From: an uncultured Erysipelotrichaceae bacterium
GTDB lineage: Bacteria; Bacillota_I; Bacilli_A; RF39; UBA660
Reading direction: 5' to 3'
Assembly (NCBI GenBank): GCA_902793375.1
Contig: CADBDE010000001.1
Span: 93,807-157,806, forward strand
DNA length: 64,000 nucleotides
Shown: in pieces, positions 54,714 to 62,092 of the stretch
Layout: every line of letters begins with the position of its first letter
Position numbering within the stretch: position 1 is the stretch's first letter
The notes under the pieces: generated by a model
The model's input: the letters and a program-made list of their open reading frames with translations, nothing else
The model's database searches: none
Told to the model about the DNA's origin: nothing
Translations under genes and position numbers: made by a program

Positions 54714-56810
54714 ATGAAAGAAAGAATAATAGAGGCATTAAATAAGGTTCATAGAGCATTAAATTATGAAGAGATTGATTCTTTATTAAATTTAAAAACT
54801 ATTGAAGAAACAAAGGAAATGAACGAAGCATTAGAAGAACTTGAAAATGAAGGAGAAATATATCATTCAAATAAGAATAAATATATGTTATTTTCTGATA
54901 GCAATTTAAGAAAAGGTACATTAAGAGTTAATAAAAAAGGTTTTGGATTTGTTGAAGTATTAAATGAAGAAGATATATTTATACCTATAGATAATATTAA
55001 TGGTGCTCTAGATAAAGATGATGTTGCAGCAGAAATCTTAGAAACAAAAAATGATGGAAAAAGAGAAGGAAGAATTATTAGAGTTTTAAAGAGAAATTTA
55101 TCAACAGTAGTTGGAGAAATTTATTTTAAAAAGGGAATAGGTCATATTATTCCAGATGATAAAAAATTAAAACTCGATATAGAAATACCTGAAAAGAAGA
55201 ATTTGGGATCAGTTGATGGTCATAAAGTTGTTGTAGAAATAGAATCTATTAATAAAAATAGATGTTTGGGAAAAGTAATTAAAATTCTTGGGCATAAGAA
55301 TGATCCAGGAGTAGATATTATATCTGTTGTTGAAAAATATGAAATAAAATATGAATTTGATCCAGAAGTAATTGAACAATTAGATGATATTCCTGAAGAA
55401 ATATGCGAACTTGATAAAAAAGGTAGAAGAGATTTAACTAAAGAAACTATTTTTACAATTGATGGAGATGATACTAAAGATATAGATGATGCAATATCAG
55501 TAGAAAAACTTCCTAATGGAAATTATAAATTAGGAGTTCATATTGCAGATGTATCATATTATGTTAAAGAAGGAAGTCCACTAGATAATGAGGCTATGGA
55601 AAGAGGAACAAGTGTATATTTAGTTGATAGAGTAATACCAATGCTTCCTCATAAATTATCCAATGGTATTTGTTCATTAAACCCAGAGGTAGAAAGACTT
55701 GCAATTTCCTGTGTTATGGAAATAGATAATAAAGGACAAACTGTTGATTATGAAATATTCGAAAGTGTTATAAAATCTAGAATTCAAATGACTTATAAAA
55801 AAGTTAATAAAATTCTTAAGGGAGAAGAAACACCGGATGGATATGAACCATATGTTAAAGATCTAAAATTAATGAAGGAACTAGCTGATATTATTAGAAA
55901 AGCAAAATTAGAAAGAGGATATATAGATTTTGATACAGATGAAGCAAAAGTACTTGTTGATGAAGCTGGAGTACCAACTGATGTTGTATTAAGAGATAAA
56001 GGGCCAGGTCAAGAGTTAATAGAGGATTTTATGATACAAGCAAACGAATGTGTAGCAACTCATATATTCTATATGAATTTACCATTTATATATCGTGTTC
56101 ATGAATATCCAAAAGAAGATAAAATTCAAAGTTTCTTATCTTTTGTAAATTCTCTAGGTTATAGAATACCAAAAGATATAAGAGATATAAGCCCTAAATC
56201 TATGCAAAAATTATTATATTTCTTAAAGGATAAGAAAGAATATAAAGTGCTTTCAAGCCTATTATTAAGAGATATGCAAAAAGCAATTTATTTACCACAA
56301 AATCTAGGACACTATGGGCTAGCAAGTAAGTGCTATACTCATTTTACTTCTCCTATTAGAAGATATCCTGATACGACTGTTCATAGATTACTAAGAACAT
56401 ATTTATTTAATAAAGAATTAGATAATCAAACAATAAGACATTGGGAAGAAAAATTAGTGTATGTTGCTGATCACTCTTCAGTAAAAGAAAGATCATCAGT
56501 TGACTGTGAACGAGAAGTAGATGATATGAAAATGGCTGAATATATGGAACAACATATTGGAGAAACATTTAAAGGAATGATTTCTTCAATTACAAGCTTT
56601 GGATTCTTTGTAGAACTTGATAATTTAATAGAAGGATTAGTTAGAATAAATGACTTAAATGGATTCTATGATTATAATGAAGAAAATCAAATGCTTATTG
56701 ATGAAAAAACTCATAATTCTTATAAATTAGGAGATCAAGTAGTTGTTAAAGTAGTAAGAGCATCTAAAGAAGAAAGAGAAATAGATTTTACAATTGTTAA
56801 AAAACTATAA
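54714..56810 (+). CDS. rnr: Ribonuclease R
   Basis: 698 residues from ATG 54714. N-terminal helix-turn-helix (1-60), cold-shock domains (RKGTLRVNKKGFGFVEVLNEEDIFI, about 62-90), RNB catalytic domain with FTIDGDDTKDIDDAIS supplying the Mg-binding aspartates and the HFTSPIRRYPDTTVHR block, and C-terminal S1 domain (FKGMISSITSFGFFVELDNLIEGLVRI, about 620-646). It degrades structured RNA 3' to 5' and works with tmRNA-SmpB on stalled mRNA. The ribosome site is weak (GGATG). No lysine-rich tail. Confidence 0.97.
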   Translation: MKERIIEALNKVHRALNYEEIDSLLNLKTIEETKEMNEALEELENEGEIYHSNKNKYMLFSDSNLRKGTLRVNKKGFGFVEVLNEEDIFIPIDNINGALDKDDVAAEILETKNDGKREGRIIRVLKRNLSTVVGEIYFKKGIGHIIPDDKKLKLDIEIPEKKNLGSVDGHKVVVEIESINKNRCLGKVIKILGHKNDPGVDIISVVEKYEIKYEFDPEVIEQLDDIPEEICELDKKGRRDLTKETIFTIDGDDTKDIDDAISVEKLPNGNYKLGVHIADVSYYVKEGSPLDNEAMERGTSVYLVDRVIPMLPHKLSNGICSLNPEVERLAISCVMEIDNKGQTVDYEIFESVIKSRIQMTYKKVNKILKGEETPDGYEPYVKDLKLMKELADIIRKAKLERGYIDFDTDEAKVLVDEAGVPTDVVLRDKGPGQELIEDFMIQANECVATHIFYMNLPFIYRVHEYPKEDKIQSFLSFVNSLGYRIPKDIRDISPKSMQKLLYFLKDKKEYKVLSSLLLRDMQKAIYLPQNLGHYGLASKCYTHFTSPIRRYPDTTVHRLLRTYLFNKELDNQTIRHWEEKLVYVADHSSVKERSSVDCEREVDDMKMAEYMEQHIGETFKGMISSITSFGFFVELDNLIEGLVRINDLNGFYDYNEENQMLIDEKTHNSYKLGDQVVVKVVRASKEEREIDFTIVKKL

Positions 56811-56819
56811 GGTGATAAA

Positions 56820-57254
56820 ATGGAAATACAAAATAGAAAAGCAAGACATAATTATTTTATAAAAGAAGAATATGAGTGTGGAATAGTTTTAAAAGGAACT
56901 GAAATAAAAGCCATAAGAGATGGAAGTTGTAATATAGAAGATAGTTATGGTCATATTAAAAAAGGTGAATTATTTATATTAAATATGTTTATTGGAGAAT
57001 ATAAACAAGGAAATATTTTTAATCATCAAGAAACAAGAACTAGAAAACTATTAATGCATAAAAATGAAATATTAAAGATAAATGAAAAGATTAAATTAGA
57101 GGGATATACATTAATTCCATTAAGATTATATTTTAAAAAGAATATTGCTAAAATATCATTAGGACTTTGTAAAGGTAAAAAAGACTATGATAAAAGAGAA
57201 ACAATAAAAGAAAGAGATATTGAAAGAGAATTAAAAAAGAAATATAAGAATTAA
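56820..57254 (+). CDS. smpB: tmRNA-binding protein SmpB
   Basis: 144 residues. RKARHNYFIKEEYECGIVLKGTEIKAIRDG, covering about 6-35, is the OB-fold start; LIPLRLYFKKNIAKISLGLCKGKKDYDKRETIKERD leads to the basic C-terminal tail that enters the mRNA channel. It starts nine bases after the rnr stop with AAGGTGATAA upstream. ssrA lies 80 bases downstream. Confidence 0.98.
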   Translation: MEIQNRKARHNYFIKEEYECGIVLKGTEIKAIRDGSCNIEDSYGHIKKGELFILNMFIGEYKQGNIFNHQETRTRKLLMHKNEILKINEKIKLEGYTLIPLRLYFKKNIAKISLGLCKGKKDYDKRETIKERDIERELKKKYKN

Positions 57255-57258
57255 AATA

Positions 57259-57288
57259 AAAGCAACATTGTCAAATGTTGCTTATTTC
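57259..57288 (+). terminator. Terminator after smpB
   Basis: AAGCAACATT-GTCA-AATGTTGCTT, 10-bp stem, followed by ATTT. Confidence 0.82.
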
Positions 57289-57298
57289 CTTATTTTAA

Positions 57299-57327
57299 TT
57301 GATTATTATAATAATATGTGTTATAAT
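57299..57327 (+). promoter_or_regulatory. Promoter of ssrA
   Basis: TTGATT (57299-57304), 17 bases, TGTGT-TATAAT (57322-57327); transcription would start near the mature 5' end at 57336. Confidence 0.82.
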
Positions 57328-57335
57328 CTCTTCAC

Positions 57336-57722
57336 GGGGTCGACAAGGTATCGACGGGATTAACTGAGTATAGATTGCAAGTCGAGGCACACGTAAATGC
57401 ATTCAGTAAATAACTGGAAACAAAATTAAAAATGCATTCGCTGCACTATTCAACAGAAATGCTGAATCAGCTGTAGCTTTTGCCTAGTATAACCTAGAGC
57501 AGATGCGCTTCTTTTATTTCTTTTCCTACGGGAAATCTAAGAGGCTAATTTAGTAGGATATATTACTGTGATGTCTATAAGCAGTAATGAATTTTATAGG
57601 CTTGCTATGTGATAACTTGTTAATTAGTTTTTCATATAGTGAAATTTCTTAATTAACTAAACTTGTAGAAGTCTATATGTGGTTTTTTTCGGACGGGAGT
57701 TCGATTCTCCCCGACTCCACCA
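57336..57722 (+). ncRNA. ssrA: Transfer-messenger RNA
   Basis: 387 nt. The 5' end GGGGTCGACAAGG pairs with CCCCGACTCC near the 3' end to make the tRNA-like acceptor stem; GGGAGTTCGATTCTCCC is the T-arm and the terminal ACCA is encoded (57719-57722). The tag frame starts at GGA (57416-57418) after AACTG and ends at TAG (57485-57487): 23 residues, G-N-K-I-K-N-A-F-A-A-L, then F-N-R-N-A-E-S-A-V-A-F-A. The end AVAFA is hydrophobic and degradable but differs from the usual ALAA, and the tag is longer than the 10-15 usual in Bacilli. With SmpB and RNase R it rescues stalled ribosomes. Confidence 0.95.
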
Positions 57723-57733
57723 TAAGAAAAAAT

Positions 57734-57767
57734 CGTCGCACTAAATATAGTGTGACGTTTATTTTTA
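57734..57767 (+). terminator. Terminator after ssrA
   Basis: CGTCGCACTA-AATA-TAGTGTGACG (one G-U pair) followed by TTTATTTTT. Confidence 0.88.
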
Positions 57768-57825
57768 TAAATAAGCAAGCAAGGTGGTATTACTCCCACC
57801 GCGCTAACTGAAATAAATTAATATA

Positions 57826-58551
57826 TTAGAATCTTCCACCATTTATCCAAATATTTTCTCCAGTAATAAAACTTGCATCTTCTGATAATAAATACATACA
57901 TAACTTTGCTGTATCTTCTGGTGTTGCGAATCTCCCTAAAGGAGTTTCTTTTAATTTTTGATCAATTTCTTCTTGCTTCCATCCTCTGAGTGATAAAGGA
58001 GTTGGAGTAAATGCAGGACATATACTATTTACCCTTATCTTTCTATCTGCAAATTCTAAAGCACTTGCTTTTGTAAAATTAATTATTCCAGCAGCAGCGG
58101 CACAATATGCAGGAGATTCAGTACAAGGAATCACTCCTAAATGTGAAGAAATATTAACTATTGAAGCATTATCATTCATAATTTTATATGCTTCTTTTGT
58201 ACAAATTACTTTTCCAATCAGATTTATATCTAGAACTTTTCTGAAATCTTTTATATCAAAGTCTTTAATAAAGTTATCAATAAATGTACCAGCATTATTT
58301 ACTAGATAATCTAAATTTCCAAATTTTTCTTTTATTTCATTAATCATCTTTATTACTGATGTTTCATTGCTTACATCACATTTTATAATCAATAACTTAT
58401 CATTATTAATCTCATTTTTAAGATTATTTGCATTATCATCATTTTGACTATAACAAGTTGCAACTTTACAACCCTTATCTAATAGTTCTTTAACAATTTC
58501 TTTTCCTATGCCACTTGTTCCACCTGTTACCAAAGCAACTTTATTATTCAT
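57826..58551 (-). CDS. SDR-family oxidoreductase-like protein lacking the catalytic lysine
   Basis: 241 residues from the second ATG (58551); AAAGGATG lies at the right distance, whereas the first ATG at 58560 is inside it. Rossmann motif VTGGTSGIGKEIV, NNAG, and IVNISSHLGV with the active serine are normal for FabG-like SDRs, and the Tyr of the YxxxK motif is present, but the site reads AYCAAAAGI: the lysine that lowers the Tyr pKa is alanine. The C-terminal SFITGENIWINGGRF is typical. The enzyme may be inactive, or use another residue. It overlaps the 3' end of the AlbA_2 gene, so the two are one reverse operon. Confidence 0.88.
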   Translation of the reverse strand: MNNKVALVTGGTSGIGKEIVKELLDKGCKVATCYSQNDDNANNLKNEINNDKLLIIKCDVSNETSVIKMINEIKEKFGNLDYLVNNAGTFIDNFIKDFDIKDFRKVLDINLIGKVICTKEAYKIMNDNASIVNISSHLGVIPCTESPAYCAAAAGIINFTKASALEFADRKIRVNSICPAFTPTPLSLRGWKQEEIDQKLKETPLGRFATPEDTAKLCMYLLSEDASFITGENIWINGGRF

Positions 58552-59884
58552 TTTTATCATCCTTTCTATTTCTAACTATCCATTCTCCTGTTTTATTAGA
58601 GCCAATTCTTTCTATAAAATTATTATCAATTAATTCTTTCATATTATATCTTATTTTTCTTTCACCAACTCCAAGTATTCTTGCTAACTCAGGTTGTGTT
58701 AAAGTAGGTTTATCTAATAATAATTTAACAATGCTTTCTTGTATTTTTGTTAAACCTGAAAAAGCAATGGTTGATTTAATATTTTCGTATTTAAACTCAT
58801 TTTGGTTATATCTAATACTAACTCTTATAAAATGTGGGAAAAAATGATAGATACCTTTATCATATTTTTTTAGTATTTTTCTAATACCAGTTCCTAGATG
58901 TTCAACTAATTCTAAATCCCTAAATACTCTCATTAATTCTGGGTTTTTAGGTGCTGAATAACCTTCCAAAAATTCTTCTTCAGTAAATTCACTTTGTATT
59001 CCACCAAAAGAAGACACTTCAAGTCTATCACTAAAAAATTCAAATTTAGGCGGATATTCAGTTGACCAATCATTATGAACTAAAGCATTTATAATAACCT
59101 CTCTTACAGCATTATAATCATACATTGGCTGTTCTTTTCTTTCTGGATATGTAATTTTTGCATATATTTTATTTTCAACTCTAAACTTTTCTAATACACG
59201 ATAAGTTGCCTTAACTAAGGAACAATATCCAAACTCATAATTTTCCATTAGTTCATCAACATCATCACCTGCGTATTTAGCAACTTTAACTGATATAGTA
59301 TTTTCATCAGCAAGTAAATATGCAAGATAATTATATTTACCATCAGGAGTAAAAAATCCTAATTGTGTTTCAAAATTATTACCAATATCAAAGCCTTTTT
59401 CTTTATAGTAAATTTTTAAATCAGTAAATGTTAATTCTTGCCTTGGAGAAATAATATTTTTTAATGAATTTCTAGTCCTTTCTCTGAACATTTTACTTAT
59501 TAAATGATCATCCATTCTTTCATTAGAACTTCCAACTCTTATAAAGCAACTATCAGAAGTCATTCCCATACCTTTTAAATGATATGGTTTCTCTAAACCT
59601 CTAGCTATAGTAATTTTTAAATATTTTTTATTATTCTCTTCTAATACTTCTAAATCAAATAATCCTAAAACCGATGGCTCAATATTAGATATAATTCTAT
59701 CTTTTATTTTTCTTTGTAATATATCTAGATTATTATTTAATCCAACAACTTTACCATTATCATTTACTCCTAAATAAATGATTCCACCATCTTTACTATT
59801 TAAAAATCCAATTACTGTTTCTTCTAAATCATCAACTAATTTCACTTTAAATTCTATTCTTGAATTTTCAATTGTATCAATCAT
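58544..59884 (-). CDS. AlbA_2 / HATPase_c_4 / winged-helix transcriptional regulator-like protein
   Basis: 446 residues from ATG 59884 (RBS GGAGGTG). Residues 1-130 are the Schlafen-type AlbA_2 domain (ENSRIEFKVKLVDDLEETVIGFLNSKDGGIIYLGVND, about 6-42); 230-370 is the GHKL-type HATPase_c_4 segment (YNAVREVIINALVHNDWS and HLGTGIRKILKKYDKGI); 385-440 is a winged helix (LTQPELARILGVGERKIRYNMKELI). This three-domain family is usually annotated as RNA/DNA-binding ATPase or putative transcriptional regulator and is often accessory. The 12-bp repeat cluster is just upstream, so it may bind its own control region. It shares 8 bases with the SDR gene. Confidence 0.88.
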   Translation of the reverse strand: MIDTIENSRIEFKVKLVDDLEETVIGFLNSKDGGIIYLGVNDNGKVVGLNNNLDILQRKIKDRIISNIEPSVLGLFDLEVLEENNKKYLKITIARGLEKPYHLKGMGMTSDSCFIRVGSSNERMDDHLISKMFRERTRNSLKNIISPRQELTFTDLKIYYKEKGFDIGNNFETQLGFFTPDGKYNYLAYLLADENTISVKVAKYAGDDVDELMENYEFGYCSLVKATYRVLEKFRVENKIYAKITYPERKEQPMYDYNAVREVIINALVHNDWSTEYPPKFEFFSDRLEVSSFGGIQSEFTEEEFLEGYSAPKNPELMRVFRDLELVEHLGTGIRKILKKYDKGIYHFFPHFIRVSIRYNQNEFKYENIKSTIAFSGLTKIQESIVKLLLDKPTLTQPELARILGVGERKIRYNMKELIDNNFIERIGSNKTGEWIVRNRKDDKNE

Positions 59885-59940
59885 ACCGCACCTCCAATAC
59901 TACAATTACATTTTAACATACTATTTTTAATTTACCTAGT

Positions 59941-59988
59941 ATTTTGCCGGATATTTTGCCGGATATTTTGCCGGATATTTTGCCGGAT
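59941..59988. repeat. Four perfect 12-bp tandem repeats (ATTTTGCCGGAT)
   Basis: Four identical copies head to tail, followed by a partial copy ATTTTCTGCC (59989-59998). The CCGG core is unusual in this AT-rich sequence. Location 57-104 bases upstream of the reverse gene at 59884, in its likely promoter zone. Confidence 0.95.
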
Positions 59989-60017
59989 ATTTTCTGCCAA
60001 ATATGTAAATGTTTATA

Positions 60018-60033
60018 TCGCAAACGTTTTCGA
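60018..60033. promoter_or_regulatory. Operator-like palindrome TCGCAAACGTTTTCGA
   Basis: A 16-bp inverted repeat with one mismatched pair centred on CG, of the kind bound by LacI/GalR-family repressors. The regulator is not identifiable here. Confidence 0.5.
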
Positions 60034-60035
60034 AA

Positions 60036-60049
60036 ATAACTATAGTTAT
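60036..60049. promoter_or_regulatory. Perfect palindrome ATAACTATAGTTAT
   Basis: 14-bp perfect inverted repeat, three bases after the preceding palindrome; possible operator or a promoter element on either strand. Confidence 0.4.
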
Positions 60050-60068
60050 GGCACCAATATGATTAATG

Positions 60069-60094
60069 ACAAACTAAATATAGTTTGTTTTTTT
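60069..60094 (+). terminator. Forward terminator without an obvious gene upstream
   Basis: ACAAACTA-AATA-TAGTTTGT, 8-bp stem, then seven T. No forward coding region lies before it as far back as the ssrA terminator, so it would end a short untranslated RNA from 59.95-60.07 kb, or is left over. Confidence 0.7.
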
Positions 60095-60095
60095 C

Positions 60096-60136
60096 TATTA
60101 TTAATATTATTATTATTATTAATATTATTATTAATA
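60096..60136. repeat. ATT trinucleotide-rich tract
   Basis: ATT/AAT repeats, including five uninterrupted ATT units, directly before the ribosome site GGTGATG of the gene at 60150. Tract length could affect promoter or leader spacing. Confidence 0.7.
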
Positions 60137-60149
60137 TAGGTGATGTATT

Positions 60150-60434
60150 ATGGTAGATGATATAAGATTAAATAGTTTAATAAGAAAAATGGACTATTTT
60201 TTGGAAAAACAATTAAAGTTAATTAAGCAAGGTAGATATGAAGAAGCAGAAGAAGTAAGTAAAGAAATGAATATTATTTCAAAAGGAATTGACGAATTAC
60301 AGGCTAAAAAGCAACAATATATAGATAAACTTTATAATGAAAATGAAAAAGAATTAAATGAAATTGAAAAACAACTTGGTTATTCTAAAGAAGAAGGAGA
60401 AAAAGCTTTAGAAGATATAATGAGAGGAAAATAA
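60150..60434 (+). CDS. Small coiled-coil protein, unknown
   Basis: 94 residues, nearly all helical and charged, with heptad-like spacing (about 5-90: LIRKMDYFLEKQLKLIKQGRY, LQAKKQQYIDKLYNENEKELNEIEKQLG in separate parts). GTGATG lies before the ATG after the ATT tract. Soluble, no motif recognised. A bidirectional terminator separates it from the reverse lipoprotein gene. Confidence 0.7.
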   Translation: MVDDIRLNSLIRKMDYFLEKQLKLIKQGRYEEAEEVSKEMNIISKGIDELQAKKQQYIDKLYNENEKELNEIEKQLGYSKEEGEKALEDIMRGK

Positions 60435-60465
60435 AAGCAATTACAATAGTAATTGTTTTATTTTA
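60434..60465 (+). terminator. Bidirectional terminator
   Basis: AAAGCAATTAC-AATA-GTAATTGTTTT with T-rich flanks on both strands; ends both the forward gene at 60434 and the reverse gene at 60458. Confidence 0.82.
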
Positions 60466-60904
60466 TTTCTTCAAATAATTTTATTAATTCATTATGAACA
60501 TTTTGATAATTATCTGGAAATTTCATATAACCGTATGCAAAAATATTTTCTCCGCTATCATATCCTATCTGAATGGAAAATTCTTCTCCATTTGATACAT
60601 ATTCACCTTGTTCTTTAAAATTATTCCATGCTTTTAATTTATTATCATCAATTATCTTTTCTAATTTTTCAATTTGTGATTCATCTAATATAATTTCATT
60701 TATACTACAATTTGTTGTATTTCCAGATGCATTTAATACTACTTTGTTTGTGCTTGTAGTTATGTTGTAATCACATGATACACCATTTTTACTGTAACTA
60801 TAAAAGAAATTTTGTAATTTAGGAGTATATTCTGTTACTTTTTTACCACATCCAACTAAAACTAATAATCCAATAATAAATAATATAAATGTATTCTTTT
60901 TCAT
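60458..60904 (-). CDS. Putative lipoprotein, unknown
   Basis: 148 residues. MKKNTFILFIIGLLVLVGCGKK is a lipoprotein signal with lipobox LVGC (Cys 19). The mature domain (about 35-145) has two cysteines (SCDYN, NCSIN) that could pair, and ends in a helix. RBS AGGTGAT. No recognised family; lone reverse gene. Confidence 0.75.
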   Translation of the reverse strand: MKKNTFILFIIGLLVLVGCGKKVTEYTPKLQNFFYSYSKNGVSCDYNITTSTNKVVLNASGNTTNCSINEIILDESQIEKLEKIIDDNKLKAWNNFKEQGEYVSNGEEFSIQIGYDSGENIFAYGYMKFPDNYQNVHNELIKLFEEIK

Positions 60905-60946
60905 TTATTAATCACCTTCATATTATAAGTATATCATAAAAATAAA

Positions 60947-60974
60947 TTGATTTTATAAAAAAATATGTTAGAAT
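60947..60974 (+). promoter_or_regulatory. Promoter of the HD-domain gene
   Basis: TTGATT (60947-60952), 16 bases, extended -10 TGT-TAGAAT (60966-60974). Confidence 0.6.
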
Positions 60975-60992
60975 AAAACTCGGTGATTTTTT

Positions 60993-61904
60993 ATGTATAA
61001 TTATTATCAATCCTTACTTTTAAATGATGGCTTTCCAGAATTTTTATTTAAATATTTTAAATGCCCATCTTTATTAAGATTAAAAAATATTGGTTATTTT
61101 TGTGGAATGGATTATGCATCTCAGAATGTATATGATTTTGGTGAATATATATCAAGATATGATCATTCATTTGATGTAGCTTTTTTAACTTATAAATATA
61201 CAAAGAGTAAAGAAGCTACTTTAGCTGGTTTATTTCATGACATAGCTACTCCATGTTTTTCACATGTGATTGATTACATGAATAAAGATTATGCTAATCA
61301 AGAAAGTACAGAAGAATATACTGAAGCTATTATTAAAAGTGATAATTATTTGCTTGAATGTTTAAAAGAAGATAATATTGATGTTAATGATATTATAGAT
61401 TTTAAAAAATATTCTATTGTAGATAATAATAGACCAAAATTATGTTCTGACAGATTAGATGGTGTAATTTTAACTGGAGCATTTTGGACAAAAAATCTTA
61501 ATTTTATTGATATTGAAAATATTTTGAATCATGTAGTTGTTTGTAAAAATGAAGAGAATGAATTAGAATTAGGGTTTGATTGTAAAAAAACTGCTGAAAA
61601 AGTAATGAGTGTTAGTGATAGTATAGACAAATATTGTCATTCAAAAGAAGATAATTATATGATGGAACTTTTAGCATCTTTAACTAAATATGTAATAGAT
61701 CATAATTATATAAGCTATGAAGATTTATATATATTGGATGAAATAGATTTACATTTATTATTTGATACTATTGAAGATGAAGAATTTGTTGATAAATATA
61801 ATATATTTAAAAGTATTAAGATGGAAGATATTCCAAATCAGGAAATGCCATATGTTAAAAAAAGAACTTTAAAATTATTAGTTGATGGTAAAAGAGTAAA
61901 ATAA
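60993..61904 (+). CDS. HD-domain phosphohydrolase-like protein
   Basis: 303 residues. RYDHSFDVAFLTYKY and AGLFHDIATPCFSHVIDYMNK supply the H...HD pattern of the HD superfamily; the GLFHDI-x-PCFSH form is closest to dNTP triphosphohydrolase/SAMHD1-like proteins. A conserved later Asp lies in CSDRLDGVIL. The C-terminal half is helical and acidic. Likely a nucleotide or phosphate-ester hydrolase; substrate unknown. The ribosome site is weak (CGGTGA). It has its own promoter and terminator. Confidence 0.82.
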   Translation: MYNYYQSLLLNDGFPEFLFKYFKCPSLLRLKNIGYFCGMDYASQNVYDFGEYISRYDHSFDVAFLTYKYTKSKEATLAGLFHDIATPCFSHVIDYMNKDYANQESTEEYTEAIIKSDNYLLECLKEDNIDVNDIIDFKKYSIVDNNRPKLCSDRLDGVILTGAFWTKNLNFIDIENILNHVVVCKNEENELELGFDCKKTAEKVMSVSDSIDKYCHSKEDNYMMELLASLTKYVIDHNYISYEDLYILDEIDLHLLFDTIEDEEFVDKYNIFKSIKMEDIPNQEMPYVKKRTLKLLVDGKRVK

Positions 61905-61916
61905 TAAATATGTCTT

Positions 61917-61944
61917 AAAAAGTGTCATGTGAGCACTTTTTTTT
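61917..61944 (+). terminator. Terminator after HD-domain gene
   Basis: AAAAAGTG, loop, CACTTTTT and further T. Confidence 0.75.
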
Positions 61945-62017
61945 AAATAATTGGGCACTTTTGAATAGTTTTTTTTATTAATTGTCATAATATATTAGTA
62001 GAAAAAGATATTAAAAT

Positions 62018-62046
62018 TTGCATTTTTTTATTTTTAGTGTTATAAT
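62018..62046 (+). promoter_or_regulatory. Promoter of the NlpC/P60 gene
   Basis: TTGCAT (62018-62023), 17 bases, TGTG before TATAAT (62041-62046). The leader is only about 40 bases, too short for a large riboswitch. Confidence 0.78.
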
Positions 62047-62092
62047 AGACAACGTCGCTAAAAAATAGAAAGCAAGAAGGATGGAATTATTT

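Noticed and set aside
59941..59998. The 12-bp repeats as a CRISPR array
   Set aside because: Units are head to tail without spacers, too short, and no cas gene is near.
62047..62092. A c-di-AMP (ydaO) riboswitch before the NlpC/P60 gene, as such genes often have
   Set aside because: The promoter leaves only about 40 bases of leader, far too short for that riboswitch, and no matching core was seen.
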